From contig JAPTHN010000021.1 in the NCBI GenBank assembly GCA_026936325.1, forward strand, positions 2,418,001-2,482,000: a stretch of 64,000 bases of DNA, read 5' to 3'. This stretch comes from Platynereis dumerilii. Its lineage: Eukaryota > Annelida > Polychaeta > Phyllodocida > Nereididae. The notes under the pieces are model-generated. The model was not told the DNA's origin, made no database searches, and was given only the letters and a program-made list of their open reading frames with translations. Positions 35,715 to 46,564 of this stretch are shown here, in pieces (position 1 is the first letter of the stretch; every line of letters begins with the position of its first letter). A program made the translations under genes and the position numbers.

Positions 35715-36039
35715 CAGGGGCGGACTGGCCTATGTGGCAAAGTGGCAACTGCCACGGGCCTACCCACTCAGGGGGGCCCATGCAAGATGTCAAAAAAAAT
35801 GAAAATAAAGAAAAGAGCAAAATTTCACTACCAGGTTCAGGATTTTGTCTTGCAACGACACCAACTGAGAGGACAGAACCCTCTCATGCGGAGGCCCCCA
35901 ACCTAATAAATTAACAATTTGCCAAATTAGGAATGAGGTATTTTAATTGGAAATAATGCCGAGTCGCCGACAGTAGGGACGTAGGGGCCCGTTGACTGAT
36001 TTTTGCAACCGGGCCCAAAATGCCGCCAGTCCGTCCCTG
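35715..36039. mobile_element. hAT-type MITE (CAGGGGCGGACTGG family), copy 3
   Basis: The ends CAGGGGCGGACTGGCC and the complement of CCAGTCCGTCCCTG, with a perfect 8-bp duplication GACCTGAC at 35707-35714 and 36040-36047. It is reversed relative to copies 1 and 2. Confidence 0.9.
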
Positions 36040-36231
36040 GACCTGACCTACTCGAATATTAATAAATGTGTCAGCTGGAGGTCATCCGATTTCTGGCAGA
36101 CTCTCCAGCTGTGCTGTTCATTCAGAGTCTGTGAGCAGACTGCCTATATATAGTGTGGTCACTGTTAGATAAATATTATCTATAAATACTAAAAGATACT
36201 AAAGCATTCATCTTTCTTCTTTTATATGTAG

Positions 36232-36246
36232 TGGCTTTCTACAAAG
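36232..36246 (+). CDS. Candidate 15-nt microexon of the LamG-like gene
   Basis: A strong pyrimidine-rich acceptor (TCTTTCTTCTTTTATATGTAG) ends at 36231, and a consensus donor (AAAG then GTAAGT) follows 15 nt later. Read in phase 1 after the 33814 exon it gives Met-Ala-Phe-Tyr-Lys and stays in phase 1. The two sites are individually good. The microexon itself is inferred. Confidence 0.4.
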
Positions 36247-36439
36247 GTAAGTTTCAACTATTTAAAAAAGAAAAAAAAGGAAAAAAAGTTTCAACTATTT
36301 CACATCAGCACATTTCAAAATAAATATAAGGTGGTGTTGGAGAGATTTTGGAAATTTAGTTGGCTTTCATTCGCATGGGACGATAGCCATCTTGACATTT
36401 TGGGTTCTATTTGGTATTTATTTGTGGTTCCACAAAAAG

Positions 36440-37030
36440 GCGTCATTTAAGCATGTCAGTCCCAGAACCCCTGAACCATATCCCACTAACTTCTGCTAAC
36501 CCCCATAATTCCCACTGAGTGGTGACCATTTAATAATTAGGGGGTTTTGGAGTGTTCTTCGGTGGGAAATTATTTTTTTCACAGTAACAGCTAGCAGCAG
36601 TAATTATTTATTTCAACAGTGCGAAGTCCCCTAATATTCATTCCTAAATAAAGCAACACCTTGTTAAGAACCCCCCCCCCCCAGAATTATTATTTGTTTC
36701 AAACCTGCCAGAAGAATTTATTTATTTCACCAAAACTGAGCAAGAAATTGTTTATTTCAAAGAAATTCCAAGCCCCCTCCCTTGATATTCCCTGCTTCAA
36801 GGGGTGTGCCAGGTGATTGTGTTGAATGGTGGCAGTCAGGCAGATTTCAAACTGAGCAAGAAAGAGTTTTTTTTTTCAAAAAAACTCCAGCGCCCCCCCC
36901 CCCCTGTTTTTAGATTAAATGGTCCCCCCCTAACTCCTAATTCGGCCCTCCCATAACTCCTAGTAGCTCCTGCAAACTCCCACTACTTCAGGTAACTCCA
37001 GTCAACTCCCTTAACAGCTCTTAAATACCG
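36440..37030. repeat. C-run and 'AACTCC' low-complexity region
   Basis: Recurring AACTCCTGCTAACTCC-like phrases and C runs (near 36670, 36890) in the intron between candidate exons. A similar phrase occurs near 4610-4680. No coding capacity. Confidence 0.45.
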
Positions 37031-37333
37031 CTAACCCCTGCAAACAATGTGACAATTTCAGGAAAGCCCGAAAAGGACTTTGTGGACTGTGAGAAGTAAC
37101 TGCAGTAATCATCTCTGGATTTGACGGAGGAACAACATACAAGACGAACCTGGCTATGATGTTTTATTTTAAAATTATATACTGACTGTGTGCGTGTCTC
37201 ATTGGCGTAAAGGAGGGGAGAGTGCAGAGTATCACTGAAACTTCGGACAGGATTCACAGAAAGGCTAAAAGTTCATGCAGATTATGAAATAGACATTATT
37301 GAAAATCAGTGGTTTCCAAGTCAACAGAAACTA

Positions 37334-37618
37334 CAGTGCCGCCTGTAAGTAAGTGAAACGCAGGCCCAATGTTAAAACATAGGGAAGGGTGGTTCACTTA
37401 CTTATCAAAGACTTTGACCCATACCTAACTCCGACTACAGCAAAGAAAATTGGCTGCTATTTTTATCCCACTTGCCTCATATATCGGCCTTTATGACCCA
37501 CTTTGTTTCCCTCTCATCCGATGAGAATTCGTCCTTCCAGAAGCATTTTGGTTTTGGATGTTTAACATGGATGCGATGGCACAATATCATGCGTTTCACT
37601 TAGTTACAGGCGGCACTG
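37334..37618. mobile_element. Tc1/mariner-type MITE
   Basis: The ends CAGTGCCGCCTGTAAGTAAG and the complement of AGTTACAGGCGGCACTG are flanked by TA (37332-37333, 37619-37620). It is 285 bp with no transposase. Confidence 0.8.
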
Positions 37619-37861
37619 TAAGTGTGAGGAGCTCACAGAATTTTTGTCTGGAAGAAACCAGGGTTGTTTCTGAGTATGCAGATGAATACGATTTCCTTGT
37701 CCGAAATGTTGTTTTTTTCCACCTCAATATTTGAATGGCATTTTTTAACATAGTAGCTGGGGAAACCGAATGGTCTCCCAGTGGACAGACTTGTTCTCCA
37801 AATTGGTCCCTTGTCGCAAGTTACATACATGTATTATATTCGCGCAGCGAAACGGCCGCAG

Positions 37862-37951
37862 GCTGTTTCGTGAAGCTAATTGAGCACAAGAGAGGACTCA
37901 AGTGCAGTGATGGTCTGAACATCAACAGTCCACAGTTGGGAATCAGGTCAA
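37862..37951 (+). CDS. Candidate 90-nt exon of the LamG-like gene
   Basis: Between CGGCCGCAG and GTACGT lies a 90-nt phase 1-1 segment reading GCFVKLIEHKRGLKCSDGLN and INSPQLGIRS, with two cysteines. It continues in frame from the 36232 microexon (split codon GGC). The frame is open and protein-like, but the acceptor lacks a good pyrimidine tract, and an alternative AG lies 14 bases upstream in another phase. This is the last plus-strand coding candidate I can support; the gene must continue, or end, beyond it. Confidence 0.35.
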
Positions 37952-38437
37952 GTACGTACAGCTTCTTATCAATGATTTAGTTTTCGTATTAAACAGAAAA
38001 TAACATTATGCATCTTCAAAAGTGTATTAAAAATTCATTTTTCTCCAGTTATTTATCCTGTGCCAGTATTTTTTAAGGAATAGTAAATTGTTAGCCTTTG
38101 CAAGCTAAATCAAATTATTAAAACATGATTCATTTCATTTCAAAACAGATAACAAGAAAACATAACAAAATTAAAGTAACATAATCTTTATAAACTTATG
38201 ATTATATGACAGTGAGCAATTAATCTTCAAGCAGATCATGTATTACTGTATAGTATATTTACACTATTATGTAATATCAACAATCTAACATAGACTTGAC
38301 TTTGACAGCTTTTAGCGTTGTCTACCTTTCTACCATTTAGCTGGTTATCTATTAATATTATTTATATATTAAATATACATCTATCAATCAATTTATCTAG
38401 CCATCTGTGGGTCTATTTTATCTATCAATCAATTTAT

Positions 38438-39242
38438 CGATGGTGAAAGTGCAAAACCTCGTATGTCAAAAAAAGCTGTTTTTCAGAAATTGGAAAAAAC
38501 TGTCAAGTGTCTTTTTTTATGGCAATGTTCATTAATATGTGAGTTATGGCCAACCAGATACATAGAAAGTGACACCCTGTTGTATAATATTTTTTGTCAG
38601 AGGTCGTTTACCCCTTGCATTGATGTTACGATCAGATGTGATTGAAAATGTCGACTTACGAGGTTTTGCACTTTCACTTTCTACCCGTGCAAAACCTTGT
38701 AACTCGATCATTTATCACACTTTAAAGCAACTTGCAGCATTGAATATACTTTCAATCTATGTATATACAGTGAAAATTATAATTTGCCTATGACAGATTG
38801 CAATAACAAATTTTATTGAGTGGCTACAATGGCAAGAATGAGGAAAATGACAATTTTTTCAAATTTTCGTGCACTCTCTATTTCAATAGCCTACATCACC
38901 AAAACAAATATAGGGAGGAAAAATTTTTTTAATCAGGAAACTTGCTGGGAGTCATAAAAAAGTAACACAGTAATTGTTTTTCAAAAAAAGTTGAAATATC
39001 CCACAATATGTGCTTCAAAGTTCTGATTTGAGTTACGAGGTTTCGCACTTTCACTTTTTGGAACAAATCGACATACAAGGTTTGGTGAAATCATTCTGTT
39101 ACCAGTGTGTTACAGCTTCCAAAAATAGCAAACTGGCAAGGAAACCAATTCACAACGTGTATTGGATATTAAAATAGTCATTCCACCAAAAATCTAAAAA
39201 TAGCAAAATTTTGACATATGAGGTTTTGCACTTTCACCATCG
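38438..39242. mobile_element. MITE with 32-bp inverted repeats
   Basis: The ends CGATGGTGAAAGTGCAAAAC and its complement are flanked by TTAT on both sides (38434-38437, 39243-39246). Internal motifs repeat the end sequence (GCAAAACCTTGTAACTCG near 38692, and GTTTCGCACTTTCAC near 39040). It is 805 bp. TTAT may be the target duplication; the superfamily is not assigned. Confidence 0.7.
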
Positions 39243-39660
39243 TTATGTATCCATCTGTGGGTCGATCTATCTATCTATCTATCTATCTATTTTTTTTATC
39301 TGTCTATTATATTTTTTGTCTATTTTATCTTTCTGATATTCTAAAAATATATCTGTCTTTCTATGTAACTGTCTTTCTAATTTTTCAAAAAAGTTACATA
39401 ACCGCCTACCATACATTGAATATGAAATAAAAATAAAGAAGTTATGGTAACACTGTAAGTCCTACAAAAACATTTTAAAGTGCTGCGCGAATTTCATGGC
39501 AGTGCCATTTACATATTAATCATAAATATATCCATGGACCTTCAGCTGATCCATAAATGTTGCGAATGGCGTCACTTGCGACTCACTACGAATAATATCG
39601 TAATGTAGATCAGTTGGTCCAGCGACTTGGACCCCAGTCGAAAATCCTTAAAAAATGGTC

Positions 39661-40036
39661 TTTACTGCAATTTCAATTAGTATGAGTTTCTCTGGCTAGT
39701 TTTCTCAGTATCCACGTAGTATTTTCAGCTTGCCTGATTGGCCCATTAGCAATAAAACGTCCTCCAAATCTCTTAGTTGTACGTGGTAAGCAATGAAAAA
39801 TATGATATTCCACTTCGGTGAGCAGCTCAGTTTTGAAAATAGATAAGATTAACATGCTAACACCAACACTCACTACCACAACTGGACACGTCAGTGGCTT
39901 TGATAGACGTTTTTAGGGCATTCAAATTAGATTTATGCTATGTAATTCAGTCCCTCAACCAATCAGATGAACTACATTTGCTACGTTTTGCTATCTCGTG
40001 GCAGAAACCCATACTTGTTGAAATTGCAGTAAATGG
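39661..40036. mobile_element. Foldback MITE
   Basis: The left TTACTGCAATTTCAATTAGT matches the complement of the right ACTTGTTGAAATTGCAGTAA with a few mismatches; the arms are about 35 bp. ATGGT occurs just outside on both sides, a possible target duplication. Confidence 0.55.
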
Positions 40037-40797
40037 TAATGAATCTGGATATTGAAATTTGGGTTAAAGTCGCTTGCCCTCCCAGAAAGCTGTGTGTTGT
40101 ATAATGTATATGCCTATAATCACTCTCTTTATTATCTGTGTATATCCATTGTTTATTCAATATTTAATCCCATTTGATCTTTGGTTTTGAGGGTAAAATC
40201 AAGGCTTCTGGATAAGCAGTTTGGGAATAATTGTACGTTTTCATACTAATAACAATTGTCAACTTAATTCGCTTCTTTGGTTCATATTTTAAACTTTACA
40301 TCAGAATGCAAATGTTCAACTTCTTTCAATGTGGAGGTCGTTTTGTCATTAATAAATCTCTGAATCAGCAGATTGTTGTTGTTCTTTATCCTACGAACAA
40401 CCAAGATCATTTTACATTAATCTATGCATGTACACATACAAATTTTTCGTAGCTAGCACAGTTAACTGCAATGTAGCAAAAAAAAAGATTTTTTGAGGCA
40501 GCCTTGTGCGCCACCTTCTGGATAAAAAAAACAAATTTGGGTAGCAGGACAGCGTTCTGTGGGATTTCTATGCTGGGCTGCAGCTGGGAATCCACATTTT
40601 ACTTGCAACTAATATCAGGCAGGTCAGGAAATGAACCCCTCAAGAGAACATTCCAGCTACTTCTGCTGAACATTCTCAAATGTGCATAATCAAGTTACTC
40701 TATATGTGTCCATTCCCTACCCTGCTCTTAAATCTTGATTAAAGATTCCATAATGTTATGATCCCCATTGGTGTGGTTTTTTTTTTCACACTGCAAA

Positions 40798-40965
40798 GCC
40801 ATGTACCTCGGTGGCTGAGTCCATTGCAAGCCGGGCTTGTAATTTTGAGGTCCAGGGTTCGATTCTACGGCATGGCAATACTTGACAGCTAAATTTAGGG
40901 AGCCATCTGGTGATAGACATGCCCAAAAGTGGCCAAGTAAATTGAACTCACCTCATCATTCTATT
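40798..40965 (+). mobile_element. tRNA-derived SINE, second family (fragment)
   Basis: A-box-like GTGGCTGAGTCC and B-box-like AGGGTTCGATTCT are spaced as in a tRNA but without a full cloverleaf. The body (TTAGGGAGCCATCTGGTGAT) differs from the SINEs at 17932 and 57914. Confidence 0.5.
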
Positions 40966-40975
40966 CAGGGCCGTA

Positions 40976-41852
40976 TCAGCACATTTTTGGGCCCGGGGCA
41001 AACTGTTACAAATGGGCCCCCGGCGGCGGACTAGCCCCACAGTGGGTTCCTGACCAAAATCATCGGTGGGCCCCTGGACCCCTGCTAACGCAATAGCGTC
41101 GTCTTCAATCTAGCGTTCTGAATAAATTTGCACCTGGATATACCTGCATCAAAAACCAAAGTAATTGCAAATTTTTTTTTATCTGCATGATATTATATAA
41201 ATCATGAATAGTAGAATATAAAATTAGACAAAGACGTCTTTACGAAAATCAGAGAAGGGGCCCTTGGACTCCTGCTTTACGCAGTTGATTAAGAGGGTAG
41301 ATATTGTCGGATTCAGGAAGAGTGTAGGGGGCTCTGGGGCCCATCCATTTAGGTCCGTGAAACGAAAAATGTCATTTTGAAGCAAAATGTAAGTAGCATG
41401 AGGATTGAGGGGGGCCCACAAATTTCAAAACACAACTATGGCGCTCCCACGCTACCGTATCTGGAGATTAAACTGGGCAAAGGGCCCCTTACTTAATTTT
41501 TTACTAGCTTGTCAAGCTCTAATTGATGATATTTTTTTACAAGGCGTGAAATTCAATTTTGACCTCTAAGTCTTTTACATCATTTTTCATAATTCAGTTT
41601 TTTTTTAGGGTTGCCGGTGGGCCCCCTCAGGCGTTGGGCCCTGAGGATTGCCCTCCTTTCCATAGGGCTAGTTCTCCCCTGGGCCTCCCTTGCACCTCAA
41701 AAGCTCTCTAAATTCTGAAAAATATGTTGTCGCGTCAATTACCCGACGCATTTCCTTTACTGTCGCAACTCTTTTCAGCTTCATAATGGGCCCCCCTGAG
41801 GTCATGGGCCCGGGGCAAATGCCCCGTTTGCCCTATGGTTAATACGGCCCTG
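40976..41852. mobile_element. hAT-like nonautonomous element (CAGGGCCGTAT ends)
   Basis: Starts CAGGGCCGTATCAGC and ends TTAATACGGCCCTG. The subterminal sequence is GGGCCC-rich (GGGCCCGGGGCAAA on the left, repeated inverted on the right). Its right end touches the retroelement fragment. No clear 8-bp duplication. Confidence 0.6.
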
Positions 41853-41854
41853 GG

Positions 41855-42785
41855 CGCGGGTAGGGGCCCCCAGCCTTCCTGATCCTACGGGCCCCACAAC
41901 CTCTAGTTGAGCCCCTGAGCAATCACCAGCGAGGTCACCAGGGCCTTTGTGCGTGTTTATTGTCAGGAACTTCTGACTGGATTCTTCAACCTGCATCTGC
42001 AGATAAGCCTGGCGTAAGTCTATTTTTGTAAACTTCTTCCCGCCAGCTAGACTTGAAAAAATTTCTTCAATTCTTGGCAACGGATAACTGTCATTCTGAA
42101 GCACTGGATTCACGGTGGTCTTAAAATCACCACAAACTCTGAGTCCACCTTCCTTCTTGGGCGGTGTAACGATCGGCGCTGCCCAATCACTGTGTGACAC
42201 AGATTCAATAATTCCTGCTTCTTCCATCTGTTCCAACCTTTTCTCGACATCCAACTTCTTGGCGAAAGGTACCGGCCTGGCTTTAAGGAACTTTGGCGTG
42301 GCATTTGCTTCAACTTTCAGAGACGCCTTAATTCCTTTAAGAGTCCCAACTTCATTCTTGAAGACATCAGCAAACTGCACTTTCAAATCCTTGACAGAAT
42401 CCACATCCTGAACAACCTTGTTAATGCATAAGTCCTTATACATCTTTGGTTTCAACGCTTGCAACCAATTTCTACCCAACAAAGGATTGGCACCTACATC
42501 AATAACATACAAGGGAAGGCTGTACAATTTTCCCTTGTCCTCAACTTCCACATGGGCCATCCCTCTCGCACGGGTCTTGGTCTGGTTGTACATACTGAAG
42601 CGAACCCTACAGGGTTTAAGTTCAATTTCGGGGAACAACTTTCTGAACTGTTCGTAACGCATGACCGACATGCTGCTTCCAGTGTCAATCTCCATTTTAA
42701 CATTTCGCCCTTCAATCTTAACTTTCTTCATGATAGGGTCAACAGAGTTTTCACTAGTTTTCAAACAGAACAAATTTTCGTCACC
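41855..42785 (-). mobile_element. Broken Gypsy (Metaviridae) LTR-retrotransposon fragment
   Basis: The minus strand carries a Pol segment with a retropepsin-like aspartic protease motif (DTGSS) followed by the N-terminal part of a Gypsy-type reverse transcriptase. Only this portion of Pol is present: no LTRs, gag, RNase H or integrase were seen. It is bordered by the hAT-like element at 40976-41852. It is an incomplete fossil of uncertain, probably not very recent, age. Confidence 0.8.
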
Positions 42786-42963
42786 ATTTATTTATTAACA
42801 CCAGAGGTCGCCAAAGAGCTATCAACTAGACGGTGGAGCCACCTAGATCTTACAGTCAATCAGATCTAACAAACACCTGCTCTGTTCTGGAGCTTTTTTT
42901 GAATTTCGTGACTTCTGACCCCCGCCTCCCCTATGTTAGGGGCCCCAGTGTCTGATCCAGACA

Positions 42964-43224
42964 GGGCTGTCTGGGGGATGGGGGCCCGGGCATAGTTTTG
43001 GCATTTGCGGGCCAATGAGTCTGAATATTTTCCATCTTAGTGGTCTAGGGGGACCCGGGCCCCCTTGGCCCCTTGGTCGCAAGTGCCCCAATGTTGTGTG
43101 CGCGGCAGCTCTTTTTGGTATTTCCGCCCCCCCCCCCAATCCTCCGGGCCCTGGGCAATTGCCCAAATTGGCCCTGAATGTCATGAGTGCCTTGGGCCTC
43201 ATCATATCTAAATCCGGCCCTGAT
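42964..43224. mobile_element. GGGCCC-rich hAT-like MITE remnant
   Basis: Lies between CAGGGCTGTCTGG and ATCCGGCCCTG, with GGCCC-rich interior. The phrase GGGCCTCATCATATCTAAAT near its right end recurs at 44505, so the two right ends are related. Boundaries are approximate. Confidence 0.45.
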
Positions 43225-43446
43225 GATGTCACAATAGCCACCAGCTTTCCCATTGAAATGAACTGTCAATTTGTCATTGGCTTACTGGTGACCTCACAGG
43301 TGAGTGCTGAGTGAATAAATTATGGCCATGTCTGTAATCACATGTAATTCCACTGCTGTAAGTCACTGAAGTTAGTTTAATCAGGTAATGAAAGTCTTTC
43401 AAGACGAGGCAACAAACACTCAAGTCATGATGCCAGAACTCAGTGA

Positions 43447-43724
43447 CAGGGGTGCCGGAAGGAATCGCGGGCGGCAGGGGCGGTCAGGTGAAAAAGGGCA
43501 AATCGTATTCGCGCCAATTTTGCATGACAAAATTTGAATAGAGAGTCAGTAATAATTATGAATATGTACCTACTTATTTCAATATTTGTGCCTAAAATTA
43601 GCAAAATAAGGCCAAAAAAATTATTTTTCTTTAAGATCTGAAGGGCACCCTTGCCCCCCCTGCCCCCCTTGGAAAAGGGAAGGAGGGGCAATTGCCCCCC
43701 TGCCCCCCTGTTCCGGCACCCCTG
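43447..43724. mobile_element. hAT-type MITE (CAGGGGTGCCGGAA ends)
   Basis: The ends CAGGGGTGCCGGAA and the complement of TTCCGGCACCCCTG, with a perfect 8-bp duplication CTCAGTGA (43439-43446, 43725-43732). It is 278 bp. Confidence 0.9.
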
Positions 43725-43834
43725 CTCAGTGACTCTGGGCTTTATCTATAGGAGTTTTCAGCGCACTCTTAGAATGGTTAGCGGGAGGCCAGAGGTGGGG
43801 GGCCCAGAGGGCCCAGAATGTCGTGAGTGCCCAG

Positions 43835-44495
43835 TAGGGTGATCCACATTTCAATGAGAAAAATCAAATCTCTTAAAACCCCCAATTTGAAAGTGGAAAT
43901 TGATGACCACATAAGTAAAACAAACACATGCAAAATTTCAGCCAAATCGGTTAATATTTAGAGGTGGCACAAAGCCCTCGAAGTTTATAATGTAATTCCT
44001 CATTCGTGCAACTGAAAAATTTGTCAATTTCCCAGAACTATCTTATAAGTGAAATTTTTTTCCTGATTTTTAGTGTATGATGAAATTTGCATGACAAAGT
44101 AATATCTGGCGGTTATCTTTTATTTATTATTCATAGTAAGTGAAATATTTGCCTGTTTTTATGAAAAAAGGCTTGATAATTAACCTATGTTATATCTATG
44201 CTGACGAAACATTGTAAGTCGGAAAGAATATTAGGACTGGATTGGGCATCCTGGACATAACAACAAAAAGGTCACTTGATCAAAATAAAAAACTGTCACA
44301 GCTAGATTTGCAAATACCTATGTTTTTGAGGTCTGCCGATGGGCAATTGCATGTTGAACTTCCACGGCTTTGTGCCACCTCTAAATATGAATTGATTTTG
44401 CTGAAATTTTTACAAAATACCTTCTGTCCATATAAGATTAGAATGCAAGATTCAAATCAGGGAAATTCTGAAGAAAGAGTTTTTGGACCACCCTA
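43835..44495. mobile_element. 661-bp nonautonomous element nested in an older MITE
   Basis: The ends TAGGGTGATCCA and the complement of TGGACCACCCTA, with a perfect 8-bp duplication GTGCCCAG (43827-43834, 44496-44503), consistent with hAT. The duplicated target and the flanking GGGCCTCATCATATCTAAAT belong to an older GGGCCC-rich MITE, so this is a nested insertion. Confidence 0.85.
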
Positions 44496-44503
44496 GTGCC
44501 CAG

Positions 44504-45254
44504 GGCCTCATCATATCTAAATCCAGCCCTGCCCATTGGCTGATAGATTTCCCGACCATACCTCTGATTGGTCCAGCCAAGAGACAATTTGAAATATGTT
44601 TAGTGAATTTCAACGTAACTTCAACGCTTCACGACTTGGTCACTCCTTTAGGTTAAATTTTGAAAGTTGTGTTTCTGGAATGAAAGTGCTATGTCTGCTT
44701 CATGTGGAAAGCAGTTAAGAATCACTATTTTAACAAAAAATTGTTTGGGGCCAATGTTCAGGCCACTCAGTGAAATTTGTTTATTCTTTAATTGTCCTTC
44801 ACATTAAAACGATTAGAGTTCATATCATCTCAACTTATAGCCCTAATGCCTGTTTTTCCAATCTGTCATGCACGTTCCTTCCTATTCAGACGGAAGCTCC
44901 CCCTTTCAAGTACATCCGCCTATCTATCTTTCTAGCTATTTATCTATTTGTCTTATTTCATTGTATTCTATTCTTTTCCCTCCAATTTACAAGAAGCTTC
45001 ATACTTGCCTTTTATTTCGAGGATTTCATGATATTATTTACATACTTCAAATTGTTATTTACATGTCTTCAGTATGGATATACTTTAGATGAGGTCAAAA
45101 TTGCCATCAACCCATCCTATGTTAATCACTTCCCCTTTAATATAAAACCAAATGACCAGCATTGAATCCGCAGATTCTTGTCATGGAATATCTCAGACGC
45201 AGTGTATCTTTTAATAACCTTAATTCCATGAAAGAAAGGAAGAACATCAAATGT
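44504..45254. other. Convergent intergenic region, no recognised gene
   Basis: Between the MITE cluster and the 3' end of the VWA gene. Plus-strand frames here (for example 44770-45165) have no family resemblance or splice context. Confidence 0.4.
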
Positions 45255-45272
45255 TGGTTTGCAGCAATCAAA

Positions 45273-45278
45273 TTTATT
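45273..45278 (-). terminator. Poly(A) signal AATAAA for the VWA gene
   Basis: First minus-strand AATAAA after the stop at 46145, so the predicted 3' UTR is about 880 nt and includes the Pro/Tyr-coding minisatellite. It lies about 80 nt past the end of the Pro/Tyr-rich frame (stop 45356-45358). Confidence 0.5.
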
Positions 45279-45281
45279 TGG

Positions 45282-46486
45282 TTAACATAATTCCAAAAGG
45301 CGTATTAGTATATATGCATTGAGGTTAGTCATAAAATCTTCATTCCGGGTCGTTTTCAAAAGCTTCCACTTTGAGAAGGAGGAGATGTAGGATAATAGAA
45401 AGGTGGTGAAGGATAATAGAAAGGTGGTGAAGGATAATAAAAGGGTGGCGAAGGATAATAGAAGGGTGGTGAAGGATAATAGAAAGGTGGTGAAGGATAA
45501 TAGAAAGGTGTTGAAGGATAATAGAAAGGTGTTGAAGGATAATAGAAAGGTGGTGAAGGATAATAGAAAGGTGGTGAAGGATAATAGAAAGGTGGTGAAG
45601 GATAATAGAAAGGTGGTGAAGGATAATGCGAAGGTGTTGGAGGATAATAGAAAGGTGGTGAAGGATAATAGAAAGGTGGTGAAGGATAATAGAAAGGTGG
45701 TGAAGGATAATAGAAAGGTGTTGAAGGATAATGCGAAGGTGGTGCAGGATAATCCGAAGGTAGTGCAGGTTGATAATAGGGTGATGGACAATAATAACAA
45801 ATTAGGGGGATAATAAATGCATGGTGCATGGTATTAAAAAGTTGAATGAAAAAAGGTGTTGGAGGATAGCAAGAAGGTGGAGAAGTACAGTGAGTAAGTG
45901 GAGGAGAAAATAAGTTGTTGATTAGGCCTATAATATATAGGTAGTGGCTGTTAACAAGGAGGTGGTATAGGATAATAAAAATGGTTGGTGGTGGGATAAA
46001 ATATATGAATAAGGTGGTTGGGGATAATAGGTGGGGGGTGTAGGACAATAATAAATGGGTCGAATTTTAAAGAGGTCATGAAGGATGATAAGCTGTATAA
46101 GGAGGTGGTGGAGGATAATTACAAGGGTGAGGACATAGAAGGGGTTACAGTGTGACACACATGCAGCAGCCATTTATCCATTGTGGTGTTTCATCATCGC
46201 TACAGATCGTGTCCCCACAGTCTGTGTTAACAGTATCTGCAAATGAAAAAAATAATATAAAGTTTCCTGTACTTCATTCAGCTACAGGCTTCAACCAGTC
46301 TTGGTTAAATAAATACATTTTAGCAAGATCATATGGTCAGCATTGTTAAGAGGGATCAAAAAGCTTTTAAATTTTTTTTAAATCGACCATTCACAAAACA
46401 TTTAACTTGGCCTAATGAATAATAGAGTGACTTCATTTGTTTCAATGTTCAGAAGAGAAAATATATCTATCTATCTATCTATCTAC

Positions 46487-46564
<78 letters not shown>

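Noticed and set aside
40798-40875. Functional tRNA gene
   Set aside because: Stems do not pair convincingly and the sequence continues into a SINE-like body.
45403-45813. Plus-strand Lys/Asp/Val-rich 136-codon frame over the 21-bp minisatellite
   Set aside because: Opposite strand of the Pro/Tyr array; the minus strand is the one in frame with a real gene.
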